Positions 34,972-43,096 of a DNA stretch of 64,000 bases are shown here, one piece after another. Numbering within the stretch: the stretch's first letter is position 1; each line of letters starts with the position of its first letter. The notes beneath the pieces were generated by a model. The model worked only from the letters and a program-made list of their open reading frames with translations. It searched no databases and was not told the origin of the DNA. A program made the position numbers and the translations under genes. Source of the stretch: JBEKCB01 sp052139675 (GTDB taxonomy: Bacteria > Planctomycetota > Brocadiia > CAIUPP01); assembly GCA_052139675.1 (NCBI GenBank), contig JBKQWE010000062.1, positions 1-64,000 of the forward strand, written 5' to 3'.

Positions 34972-36381
34972 TCAGTGTTTTTCCCGCAGTGGATGCCCCA
35001 GGCGCATGACGCGTTCCGGGGAAATAAGCTGGTCGAATTCCGGCCCGCTGACCAAGCCGCCTTCGATCACGATCTCGCGGACGCTCTTTCCGTTTTCGCG
35101 CGCGGCGCGGGCGACCTCGGTCGCGGCCTGGTGCCCGATCCGCTCGGCGAGCGCGGTGAGGACGGCGGTGGCGCCTTCGACGTTGCGCCGGCAGCGCGCC
35201 TCGTCCGCCTCAAGCCCGGCGACGCAGAAGCGCCGGAAGATCGAGCAGGCGTTCCGCAGCAGGTCCAGGCTGCCGAGCAGCGCGTCGGCGACCAGCGGCA
35301 GGAACGGGTTCAGCTCCAGGCTGCCGAGCGAGCACGCCTGCGCGATGGCCTGGTCGTTGGCCATCACCGCCATTGCCGCCTGCGAGACGGCCTCCGGGAT
35401 GACCGGGTTGACCTTTCCAGGCATGATCGAGGAGCCGGCCTGCCGCTCGGGGATGCGCACCTCGCCGATGCCTGCGTCCGGGCCCGAGGAAAGCAGCCGG
35501 ATGTCCGACGCGATCTTGAGCAAGTTCACGGCGCACGCCTTGAGGATGCCGCTGACCTCGACGAACACGTCGGCGTTCTGCGTGGCCTCGACCATGTTCT
35601 CCGCGCGGGCGAAGCCCAGGCCGGTGATGTCGCGCAGGTGCTCGACGGCGCGGAAGATGTACTCGCGCGGCGCCAGCAGGCCCGTGCCGACCGCCGTGCC
35701 GCCGAGGTTGATCACGCGCAGCCGTTCCTCGCATTTGTAGATGCGCCAGCGGTCCCGCGCGAACGCCTCGGCATAGGCTGACATCTCGCGCCCGAGAGTC
35801 ACCAGCACCGCGTCCTGCATCTCCGTCCGGCCGATCTTGACGACGTGCGCGAACGCTTTTTCCTTCTGCTGGAATTCCTCGAAGAGGCCGGTGACCTCGC
35901 GCTCGAGCGCGCGGAGAAGCTGGATCGCGGCCGCCTTCAGCGCCGTCGGATACGTGTCGTTCGTGGACTGGTGGAGGTTGAGGTCCTCCAGCGGCGAGAC
36001 CGCGGCGTAGTCGCCGAGCGGCTTGCCGAGCAGTTGCAGCGCGCGGTTTGCGAGCACCTCGTTGACGTTCATGTTCGTCGAGGTCCCCGCTCCGCCCTGC
36101 AGCGCGTCCACGACGATATGGCCGTCGAGCTGGCCCTCCATCATCTCCGAGCAGGCCTGTTCGATGGCGCGGGCCTTGGCATCGTCCCACCAGCCGAGCT
36201 CGTGGTTCGTCCGCGCGCAGGCGAGCTTGACGGCGCCGTAAGCGCGGATGAGCGCCGGGTTCACGCGCCGAAGCGCCAGCGGAAAATTCTCCAGCGCGCG
36301 CTCGGTGTGCACGCCGTGCAGCGCGCCGGCGGGAACCTGGCGCTCTCCGAGCAAGTCTTTTTCGGTGCGGAATTCCGGCAT
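34972..36381 (-). CDS. aspA: Aspartase/fumarase superfamily lyase, probably aspartate ammonia-lyase
   Basis: 469 residues, the usual length. Contains GGAGTSTNMNVNEVLANRA, HQSTNDTYPTA, GRTEMQDAVLVTLG and the mobile SS-loop with catalytic S318 in GSSIMPGKVNPV. The VNEVLANRAL and GRTEMQDA details favour aspartase over fumarase C, but specificity is not certain. It would release ammonia from aspartate, giving fumarate. Position is the notable point: it is the fifth or sixth gene of the rex-hydE-hydG-hydF operon, 11 bases after hydG and one base before hydF. Confidence 0.88.
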   Translation of the reverse strand: MPEFRTEKDLLGERQVPAGALHGVHTERALENFPLALRRVNPALIRAYGAVKLACARTNHELGWWDDAKARAIEQACSEMMEGQLDGHIVVDALQGGAGTSTNMNVNEVLANRALQLLGKPLGDYAAVSPLEDLNLHQSTNDTYPTALKAAAIQLLRALEREVTGLFEEFQQKEKAFAHVVKIGRTEMQDAVLVTLGREMSAYAEAFARDRWRIYKCEERLRVINLGGTAVGTGLLAPREYIFRAVEHLRDITGLGFARAENMVEATQNADVFVEVSGILKACAVNLLKIASDIRLLSSGPDAGIGEVRIPERQAGSSIMPGKVNPVIPEAVSQAAMAVMANDQAIAQACSLGSLELNPFLPLVADALLGSLDLLRNACSIFRRFCVAGLEADEARCRRNVEGATAVLTALAERIGHQAATEVARAARENGKSVREIVIEGGLVSGPEFDQLISPERVMRLGHPLREKH

Positions 36382-36392
36382 GCCATCCCGCC

Positions 36393-37817
36393 TCAGAAGT
36401 AGAGGTCCCTGTCGTCCGTCTCGCGGATTCGGCGGAGCCGATCGGCCAACTGCTCCTTGAGTTGCCCTTCCTCCATCCTCGCCAGTTCGGCCGCGACGGC
36501 CTTCTCGCCGGCGGCGCGCGTCTCCGGCGCGGCGTAGTCCACCAGATACTCCATCAACGTGGAGAGCGCGTTGGGCGTGCAGAAGCGCTTGATGAAACCG
36601 GGGATCGCGAACTCCATGAAATGCTCGCCGGTGCGGCCCAGCCGGTAACAGGCGGTGCAGAAACTCGGCACGTATCCGTCCTCGATCAGGCCGCGCATCA
36701 CCGCGTCGAGCGGGCGCACGTCGCCGAGGGAGAACTGCTCGCGCTCCATGCGCTGCGCGTCGCCGGACTCGGTGTAGCCGCCGATCTCGATGCGGCTGCC
36801 CGCGTCAATCTGCGAGACGCCGAAGGCCATCACCTCGCGCCGGAGCTCGGGCCGCTCGCGCGCGGTGAGGATCAGGCCGGTGTACGGCACGGCCAGGCGC
36901 AGGATCGCGATGAGGCGCTTGAAATCGCGGTCGCTCACCCGGAATTCGCCGCCGAGTTCCACGCCGCACGCCGGTTGCAGCCGCGGGAAGCTGATCGTGT
37001 GCGGGCCGCAGCCGTGGCGCGACTGGAGATAAAGCGCGTGCGAGACCAGGCCGAGCGCCTCGAAGCGCCAGTCGCAAAGCCCGAACAACGCGCCGATGCC
37101 CACGTCGTCGCAGCCGGCCTCCATCGCGCGGCTCAGCCCGTCGAGCCGGTAGAGGTAGTCCGCCTTGCGCGTGCCCGCCGGGTGAACGCGCGCGTACGTC
37201 TCATGATGATAGGTCTCCTGGAAAATCTGGTACGTGCCGATTCCCGCCTGCTTGACGGTCACATAGCCTTCATGGTCAAGCGGGGCGGCGTTGATGTTCA
37301 CGCGCCGGATTTCGCCGTGGCCCGCGCGCGTCGCGTAAGCCGTCCGGACGGCGCGGGCGATGAAATCGGCGTCGTACTTCGGATGCTCGCCGAAGACGAG
37401 GATCAGCCGCTTGTGGCCGACGCGCTCGAGCGCCTCGACCTGCCGGCGCAACTCCGCGCCGTCGAGCGTGCGGCGGACCTGCGCCCGGTTGGAGCGGCGG
37501 AAGCCGCAGTAGCGGCAGTCGTTCACGCACCGGTTGCCGACGTAGAGCGGCGCGAAGAGCACGATGCGGTTCCCGTAAACCGCGCGCTTGAGCTCGCGCG
37601 CGGCCTCGAAGATGCGCTCGACCTGCCTGGGCCGGTCGGCCTTCAGGAGCAGGGCGGTTTCTTCCACCGTCAGCGCGCTCTTGGCCAGGCTCTTGGCGAT
37701 GACGTCGTCCACTTGCCGGTCGTCCGGCCGCGCGCCGGCCAGCAGCCCTTCGAGACGCGCATCGTCAATGAAGTCCACCGCGCCTTCGCTCAATTTCATC
37801 GTCGCCGACATTTTCAT
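36393..37817 (-). CDS. hydG: [FeFe]-hydrogenase maturation tyrosine lyase HydG
   Basis: 474 residues. Radical SAM motif C97-x3-C101-x2-C104 (CVNDCRYCGF), then the barrel (NINAAPLDHEGY, YQIFQETYHHETYARVHPAG, GIGALFGLCDWRFE). The C-terminal auxiliary-cluster motif is C387-x2-C390...C413. HydG splits tyrosine into p-cresol, CO and cyanide, which become ligands of the H-cluster. GAGGTG precedes the ATG. The gap to hydE above is 73 bases and contains most of a CACGACG palindrome. Confidence 0.96.
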   Translation of the reverse strand: MKMSATMKLSEGAVDFIDDARLEGLLAGARPDDRQVDDVIAKSLAKSALTVEETALLLKADRPRQVERIFEAARELKRAVYGNRIVLFAPLYVGNRCVNDCRYCGFRRSNRAQVRRTLDGAELRRQVEALERVGHKRLILVFGEHPKYDADFIARAVRTAYATRAGHGEIRRVNINAAPLDHEGYVTVKQAGIGTYQIFQETYHHETYARVHPAGTRKADYLYRLDGLSRAMEAGCDDVGIGALFGLCDWRFEALGLVSHALYLQSRHGCGPHTISFPRLQPACGVELGGEFRVSDRDFKRLIAILRLAVPYTGLILTARERPELRREVMAFGVSQIDAGSRIEIGGYTESGDAQRMEREQFSLGDVRPLDAVMRGLIEDGYVPSFCTACYRLGRTGEHFMEFAIPGFIKRFCTPNALSTLMEYLVDYAAPETRAAGEKAVAAELARMEEGQLKEQLADRLRRIRETDDRDLYF

Positions 37818-37831
37818 CGCTGCACCTCATG

Positions 37832-37936
37832 CTACCACGACGACACGACGGGCACGACGAACGGCGCACGACGAACACTGGGACAAAGCATTACCGTAAC
37901 AGTAGTTCCGTCGTGCTCGTCGTGTCGTCGTGGTGC
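37832..37936. repeat. Iterated-word palindrome, CACGACG variant, overlapping the hydE 3' end
   Basis: TACCACGACGACACGACGGG at the left end pairs with TCGTCGTGTCGTCGTGGTGCA at the right end around a loose centre. It is a variant of the CACGAAGG family with CGACG in place of CGAAG on both arms, so pairing is kept. The right arm encodes the last 15 residues of HydE. Confidence 0.85.
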
Positions 37937-38985
37937 AATTTTGCGCCGTCGCGGTGAATCAAAGCGCCGCCCGGTCCGATTCCGACTTTCCGCCCGATCG
38001 AAAGAATCCTCTGTCGCAGGCAACCCTGGCAGGCTTCCGCCGTCTCGGCGATGCAGGCCTTGCCCGGGTAAATCTCGTAGAGCGCGCGGTACTTCACCGG
38101 CGTCAGGTTCGGCATGACGACGTTGGCGCCGCGCCGGAGGCCGAGCTCGCGTCCGCCTTCGGTGTTGAGCGTCGCCAGCGCGGTGGTGCTCGGGATATTC
38201 GCCCGCGGGCAGGCGAGCCGCGTCAGCGCCAGGACCTTGTACGTCATCTCCTCGGTGTTCGGGACCTGGTCGGAATCGCGCGCCCGGAAATCGGCGGGGC
38301 TCCGCCCAAGCGGCGTGTTCGGGTGCGGCAGATACGGGCCGACGCCGATCATGTCGAGGCCGAGCGCCCGGAACAGGGCGACATCCTCCGCCAGGCTCTC
38401 GTAAGTCTGGCCCGGAATTCCGATCATTACGCCGCTTCCGACCTCGTAGCCGAGTTCGCCGAGGCGGCGGAGGATCGCGATGCGGTCCGATGGCGCGGCG
38501 AGCGGCGGATGGATTCGCCGGTAGAGATCCGCGTCCGAAGTCTCGAAGCGCAGCAGGTACCGGTCGGCGCCGGCGGCGCGCCAGCGCGCCAGGTCCTCGC
38601 CGGGGCGCTCGCCGAAGCTGAGCGTCACGGCGAGCGCCGTCTCCGACTTGATGCGGCGGATGGTCGCCGCCATCGGTTCGGTGGCGATGCCGTAATCTTC
38701 GCCGGACTGCAGCACCACCGTGCCGTATCCGTAATCCACCGCCTTGCGGACGCAGCCGAGGATTTCCTCCGCAGTCATCCGGTAGCGCGCCAGCGCCTGA
38801 TGTCCGGCCCGCAGCCCGCAGTAAGCGCAGTTGCGGACGCAGCAGTTCGAGATTTCGATCAGCCCGCGCAGGTGGACCTCGTCGCCGACGTTCCGCCGTC
38901 GGGTTTCATCCGCGAGCCGATAGAGATCCTCGAGGCGCGCCGGGCGCTCTTCGCGAAGCCACAGGATGATATCGCTTTTTTCCAT
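37891..38985 (-). CDS. hydE: [FeFe]-hydrogenase maturation radical SAM protein HydE
   Basis: 364 residues. Radical SAM motif C49-x3-C53-x2-C56 (CVRNCAYC) followed by GLRAGH; conserved blocks VVLQSGEDYG, LSFGERP, LLRFETSD and MIGIPGQTYESLAED. The second cluster motif C-x7-C-x2-C (CIAETAEACQGC) is present. HydE acts on an organometallic precursor derived from the HydG product. The tail LHHDDTTSTTELLLR is not HydE-like: it is translated from the palindrome at 37832-37936, giving a 15-residue repeat-encoded extension. Begins 25 bases after the receiver-kinase gene. Confidence 0.95.
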   Translation of the reverse strand: MEKSDIILWLREERPARLEDLYRLADETRRRNVGDEVHLRGLIEISNCCVRNCAYCGLRAGHQALARYRMTAEEILGCVRKAVDYGYGTVVLQSGEDYGIATEPMAATIRRIKSETALAVTLSFGERPGEDLARWRAAGADRYLLRFETSDADLYRRIHPPLAAPSDRIAILRRLGELGYEVGSGVMIGIPGQTYESLAEDVALFRALGLDMIGVGPYLPHPNTPLGRSPADFRARDSDQVPNTEEMTYKVLALTRLACPRANIPSTTALATLNTEGGRELGLRRGANVVMPNLTPVKYRALYEIYPGKACIAETAEACQGCLRQRILSIGRKVGIGPGGALIHRDGAKLHHDDTTSTTELLLR

Positions 38986-39010
38986 TCCTGCCGATCTTCC
39001 CCGTACGCGG

Positions 39011-40144
39011 TCAGGGCTGGGTGTCCGGCTCCAGCACGACCGTGAATGTGCTTCCTTCGCCCGGCTTGCTGACGACGCTGACCTGGCCGTGATAGAGGTC
39101 GGCCAGTTTCCGGACGATCGAGAGGCCGAGCCCGCTGCCGAGGATGTGCCGCGTCTTGTCGTTCCGGACGCGGGCGAAATCGGTGAACAACCGCGCGGCT
39201 TCCGCCGGCTCCAGGCCGATGCCGGTGTCCGCGACGGCGATGGTGATCGGGCCCTCCGACGCGGAGAGCGTGACGTCCACGCGGCCGCCGTCGCGGTTGT
39301 ACTTGACGGCGTTCGAGACGAGGTTGTTGAGGATCATTTCCATCTCCAGCCGGTCGGCGGTGAGCTTCAGCGGCCCGGTCGCGTGCAGCTCGAGGGCGAT
39401 GTTCCGCGCCTTCGCCTCCGCGGCGACGATCTCCAGCGCCGCGCGCGCGACCTCGACGAGATCCAGCTCGACCGCTTCGCGCTTCTTCAGGCCCGACTCG
39501 ATGCGCGTGAGGTCCAGCAGGTCGAGGATCATGATGCGCATCTGCTCGGCCCGGATGAGACAGCGGTCGAGCATGCGGTCGTGCGCCGCCGGGTCCGGGC
39601 GCGTCCACGGGTCCTTGAGAATGTGCAGGTAGCCCTCGATCGCGCAGATCGGCGCCTTGAGCTCGTGAGCGAGGACGGAGATGAACTCGAAACGCGCCTG
39701 GCGCTTTTCCTGCGCGAGCTTGCGCGCCTGCCGCGTGACGATCATGCGGCCGGCCGCCTTGCGCACGGCGTTGCGCAGCTCTTCGGGCGTGAACGGCTTG
39801 GCCAGGAAATCGTACGCCCCGCGCTTGGTGGCCGCAACGGCCGTCTCCAGCGAGGCGTAGGCCGTGATCATGATGACGAGGATGTCCGGCTGCCCGGAGA
39901 CGACCTGATCGAGCACGTCCAGCCCGCTGATACCGGGCAGCTTGTAGTCGAGCAGCAGGATGTCCGGAGGCGTGGCGCGGATTTTTTCGAGCGCTTCCTC
40001 GCCGGTGGCGGCGTGGTCGGTGACGAAGGCGACCTCGCCCTCCGCCTCGGGCATGCGGACCGCGTAATCCTTGAGCACGCGCACGACGCCGGTGCGCATG
40101 CCGGGCTCGTCGTCCACCGTCAGGATCCGAAGCGTCTCGGGCAT
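39011..40144 (-). CDS. Receiver-histidine kinase hybrid protein
   Basis: 377 residues: an N-terminal receiver (about 5-130; LTVDDEPG, phosphoacceptor Asp in LLLDYKLPG, Lys in FLAKPF) joined to a HisKA domain with LAHELKAP as phosphoacceptor site and a HATPase_c domain (NLVSNAVKYN, DTGIGLEP, GSGLGLSIV). No transmembrane segment or sensor domain. The order receiver-then-kinase suggests it takes a phosphoryl group from the adjacent hydrogenase-like kinase, or is gated by it, and then signals onward. Its ATG lies one base after the upstream stop, with AAGGAGG inside the upstream gene, so the two are translated together. Confidence 0.9.
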   Translation of the reverse strand: MPETLRILTVDDEPGMRTGVVRVLKDYAVRMPEAEGEVAFVTDHAATGEEALEKIRATPPDILLLDYKLPGISGLDVLDQVVSGQPDILVIMITAYASLETAVAATKRGAYDFLAKPFTPEELRNAVRKAAGRMIVTRQARKLAQEKRQARFEFISVLAHELKAPICAIEGYLHILKDPWTRPDPAAHDRMLDRCLIRAEQMRIMILDLLDLTRIESGLKKREAVELDLVEVARAALEIVAAEAKARNIALELHATGPLKLTADRLEMEMILNNLVSNAVKYNRDGGRVDVTLSASEGPITIAVADTGIGLEPAEAARLFTDFARVRNDKTRHILGSGLGLSIVRKLADLYHGQVSVVSKPGEGSTFTVVLEPDTQP

Positions 40145-40145
40145 C

Positions 40146-42143
40146 TCATTCCTCCTTCTCGCGCCGGGGCAGGATGACCGTGAAGGTCGAGCCGGTCGGT
40201 CCGGCGGCGGGGTTCGCGTTCGACTCGACGCGGATGTCGCCGCGGTGCATCTTGACGATGCCGTAGGTCACCGACAGGCCCAGCCCGGTCCCGCGCCCGA
40301 CCTGCTTGGTCGTGAAGAACGGCTCGAAGATCCTGCGCAGGTTCTCTTTGGGGATGCCGACGCCGGTATCGGAGACGATCAGGCGCACGGTCCGTTCGTC
40401 GCCGTTCGTGCGGAGCGTGAGCGTGCCACCGTCCGGCATTGCCGCCTGCGCGTTGGTCACCAGGTTGATGAGGATCTGCACGACCTGGTCCGGGTCCACC
40501 TCCGCGACCGTGTCCGCGGCGAGGTGCTCGAAGCGGACCGTGATGTTCGCGGGAAAGTGGATCGCCTTGATGTTCCGGTCCACCAGCTCGCGCAGGTCCG
40601 TCGGCTGCGGGACGATTTTGTTCTGGCGCGCGAAGTGCAGCAGGCCGGACACGATCTTCTTGCAGCGGTCGGCCTGGTCGGCGATGAGGGTCAGGTCCTC
40701 GCGGAGCTTGGCGTCATGGACGTCGCTCAGCAGCAGGTGCGCGTACATGAGGACGACGCCGAGCGGGTTGTTCATCTCATGCGCGATGCCGGCGGCGAGC
40801 TGGCCCATGCTGGCGAGTTTCTCCGTGTGCATCAGCGCTTCCTGCACCTTCGCGAGCTGCTCGTTCGAGACGCCGAGTTCCTTGACCGTCTTGCGGAGCT
40901 GGTCAATCGTGTAGGGCAGGCACATCTCGCTTTCCGCCAGGGCGCGATGAATGGCGGTGGCGTGCTCGCGGCAGGTGTCATAGCCGCAGGCGCCGCAGTT
41001 GAGCTCGTCCTCGGGCTTGAGCTTGCCCATCCGGGCGAGGATGCTCGTCATCTCCTCCGGCGACGGCACGGGGATCCGCTGGTCGTTCGGCGCGAAGCCG
41101 CGCGAGAGGTCGAGTCCCTCGAACTCCTTCGGGACAACCGGGCCGCCGCGGCGCTCTTCGGGCCGGAGGCGCGCGCGGACATATTCGCTGATGCGGGCGC
41201 GCCGCGCGAACAGCGGCAGCGTACTGCTCATGCCCGCGCCCATGATGCACCCGGTGCAGCAGAGCGTCTCCAGCAGCCGCGCGTCCATCGTCCCGGCCTC
41301 GAACTCCTTGATCGCGTCCGCGAAATTGGACCGTCCGTCGGCGGCGATCACCTGGCCGGCGATGAGGTCCTCGCCGATCGCCGCCGCCTGCAGCAGGCCG
41401 CGGCTGATGGAGAAGAGCGCGCCGGAACCCGCGCGCGGCGGGTCGAACTCGCCCGGCTCCGCCGATTCGGGCTTGATCCCGGCCTCCGCGAACATCTGCC
41501 AGAGCTCGACGAAAGTCAGGACGCCGTCCATCTCGCTGCCGACGTGGACCGTGTGCGATTCCTGCTTTTTCGCGATGCAGGGGCCGACGAAGACGACTCG
41601 CAGTTCCGGCCCGTAGAGCCGCCGCAGGCACCGGGCGGTGGCGATCATCGGCGAGACGATCGGCGCCAGGTGGTCCACGAGCTGCGGATGGTAGCGCTCG
41701 ACATAGGTCACGACCGCCGGGCACGTCGTGGCGATGTATCGCCGGCCGTCGTTCTTCGCCAGCAGTTTCCGGTAGGCATCGGCGACCAGGTCCGCGCCAG
41801 CGGCGACTTCTGCGACCTTGCTGAAGCCCAGGCGGCGCAGCATGCCGACGAGCCGCTCGGCGCTGATGTCCGTGAACTCGGCGGGAAAGCTGGGCGCCAG
41901 GCAGACCGCCGTCGGCGCGCCGGAATCCAGCAGCGCGCGCACTTCCCCGATGGAGCCGATCACCTGCTTCGCGCGCTGGCTGCAGACCCTCACGCAGTTG
42001 CCGCAGTTGATGCAGCGCTGGCCGATGATCTCCGCCTGGCCGTCCGAGATGCGGATCGCCTTCGCCGGGCATTCGCGCACGCAGGTGTAACACACCCGGC
42101 AGCGCTCTTTGATCGTCTCGACAAATGACTTATTGGATGGCAT
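40146..42143 (-). CDS. [FeFe]-hydrogenase-like sensor histidine kinase
   Basis: 665 residues. Two [4Fe-4S] ferredoxin motifs (C15/18/21/25 and C44/47/50/54) lead into a hydrogenase large-subunit domain (about 75-320). H-cluster loops: L1 reads TTCPAV (C141), L2 VGPCIAKKQE (C189) and L3 LCCTGCIMG (C295, C299). A further Fe-S motif follows (C383-x2-C386-x4-C391...C408), then a coiled coil, HisKA (H455 in IAHEMNNP) and HATPase_c (NLVTNAQAAM, DTGVGIP, GTGLGLSV). No PAS domain is visible. L1 lacks the first cysteine of the TSCCP motif, the proton-relay residue of catalytic enzymes, so sensing rather than turnover is likely; kinase-linked [FeFe] proteins are classed as group C1. Overlaps rex by 14 bases. 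Confidence 0.92.
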   Translation of the reverse strand: MPSNKSFVETIKERCRVCYTCVRECPAKAIRISDGQAEIIGQRCINCGNCVRVCSQRAKQVIGSIGEVRALLDSGAPTAVCLAPSFPAEFTDISAERLVGMLRRLGFSKVAEVAAGADLVADAYRKLLAKNDGRRYIATTCPAVVTYVERYHPQLVDHLAPIVSPMIATARCLRRLYGPELRVVFVGPCIAKKQESHTVHVGSEMDGVLTFVELWQMFAEAGIKPESAEPGEFDPPRAGSGALFSISRGLLQAAAIGEDLIAGQVIAADGRSNFADAIKEFEAGTMDARLLETLCCTGCIMGAGMSSTLPLFARRARISEYVRARLRPEERRGGPVVPKEFEGLDLSRGFAPNDQRIPVPSPEEMTSILARMGKLKPEDELNCGACGYDTCREHATAIHRALAESEMCLPYTIDQLRKTVKELGVSNEQLAKVQEALMHTEKLASMGQLAAGIAHEMNNPLGVVLMYAHLLLSDVHDAKLREDLTLIADQADRCKKIVSGLLHFARQNKIVPQPTDLRELVDRNIKAIHFPANITVRFEHLAADTVAEVDPDQVVQILINLVTNAQAAMPDGGTLTLRTNGDERTVRLIVSDTGVGIPKENLRRIFEPFFTTKQVGRGTGLGLSVTYGIVKMHRGDIRVESNANPAAGPTGSTFTVILPRREKEE

Positions 42144-42819
42144 GTTCGGTTCCCATCTCCCGCGCGGAGGCGGCCACCTTCCGGGCTGGAGCTTGCCGGG
42201 CGAAGTAGGCGACCTTTTCGAGCGACACGGCGACGTCCATGTTCTCGACGTACACGTCCGGCGGGACGCGCAGCCGCGCCGGCGCGAAATTGAGAATTCC
42301 CTTCACGCCGGCCTCCACGAGCGTGTCGGCGACTTTCTGCGCCTCCGAAGCCGGGACCGTGATGATCGCCACGCGGATATCCTGTTCCGCCACGATCCGG
42401 GAGATCTCGGTGTCCTGGTAACAGGTGCAGCCGTTGATGACCTGCCCGACCTTGGCCGGATCGTTGTCGAAGGCGGCGACGATGGACAGCTTCGGCCACC
42501 GGCCCGCGGAATAAACGGTGATGGCCCGGCCGAGGTGCCCAAGGCCCACAATCGCCACGCTCTGCCCCTGCGCCGCGTCGAGGAGGCCGTCTATGCAGCT
42601 CATCAGCTCGGCGATGCAGTAACCCCTGATCGGCGTGCCGTTATAACCGACGGCCATCATATCGCGCCGGACCTGCTCGGCCGAAACGCCCGCCATCGTC
42701 GCGAGCTGATGGGAGTAGATGTGCCGCGCGCCGCCCGCCGCCTCCGCTGCGAGAAGCCGGCGATACAGGCTGAGCCGCGCGACAATCTTCTCCGAGATAA
42801 TCGCAGTTTTTTCAGGCAT
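42130..42819 (-). CDS. rex: Redox-sensing transcriptional repressor Rex
   Basis: 229 residues. N-terminal winged helix with YSHQLATMAGVSAEQVRRDMMAVGYNG (the recognition region), followed by a Rossmann domain with VAIVGLGHLGRA for the NAD(H) pyrophosphate and VPASEAQKVADTLVEAGVKGILNFAP. Rex leaves its operators when NADH is high, derepressing fermentation and hydrogenase genes. It is the first gene of the operon with the hydrogenase-like kinase and the maturases, so the operon is probably under its own control. The promoter region at 42851-42902 contains a Rex-like half site. A decayed copy of its 5' end lies about 280 bases upstream. Confidence 0.95.
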   Translation of the reverse strand: MPEKTAIISEKIVARLSLYRRLLAAEAAGGARHIYSHQLATMAGVSAEQVRRDMMAVGYNGTPIRGYCIAELMSCIDGLLDAAQGQSVAIVGLGHLGRAITVYSAGRWPKLSIVAAFDNDPAKVGQVINGCTCYQDTEISRIVAEQDIRVAIITVPASEAQKVADTLVEAGVKGILNFAPARLRVPPDVYVENMDVAVSLEKVAYFARQAPARKVAASAREMGTEHAIQ

Positions 42820-42850
42820 CGGAGCCAGCCATCGTTACAGAGCTAACAGC

Positions 42851-42902
42851 GTTACAACTTTCACAACGCTTTAATTGTAACTTGCGTCGTGAGCTGTGTC
42901 AA
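42851..42902 (-). promoter_or_regulatory. rex operon promoter with candidate Rex operator
   Basis: Minus strand TTGACA (42897-42902), 17-base spacer, TACAAT (42874-42879). An inverted repeat GTTACAA/TTGTAAC (42851-42857 and 42875-42881) encloses the predicted start site. TTGTGAAA inside it equals one half of the Rex consensus known from other bacteria (TTGTGAA-n4-TTCACAA); the second half is poor. Autoregulation is inferred. Confidence 0.6.
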
Positions 42903-43096
42903 GTGTCTTATCGTCGTGAAAATAGATAGCCGCGCCTCGCGCGGTGGCTCCCGCTCGCGCCATCCGCGAGGCCCCGTTCAGCCCGCGCTGTCCGATGTGT
43001 GCCACCGCAGCGCGTCGTTCATCTGCGCCGCCTGTAGCGCGCCACCCGTAGTGCGGCCGTTGATCGTGCCGCCTGCCACGCGCGCGGCCGACGCGG

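Noticed and set aside
40146..42143. Annotation as a catalytic [FeFe] hydrogenase
   Set aside because: L1 lacks the TSCCP double cysteine and the protein ends in an intact histidine kinase, so a sensor role fits better.
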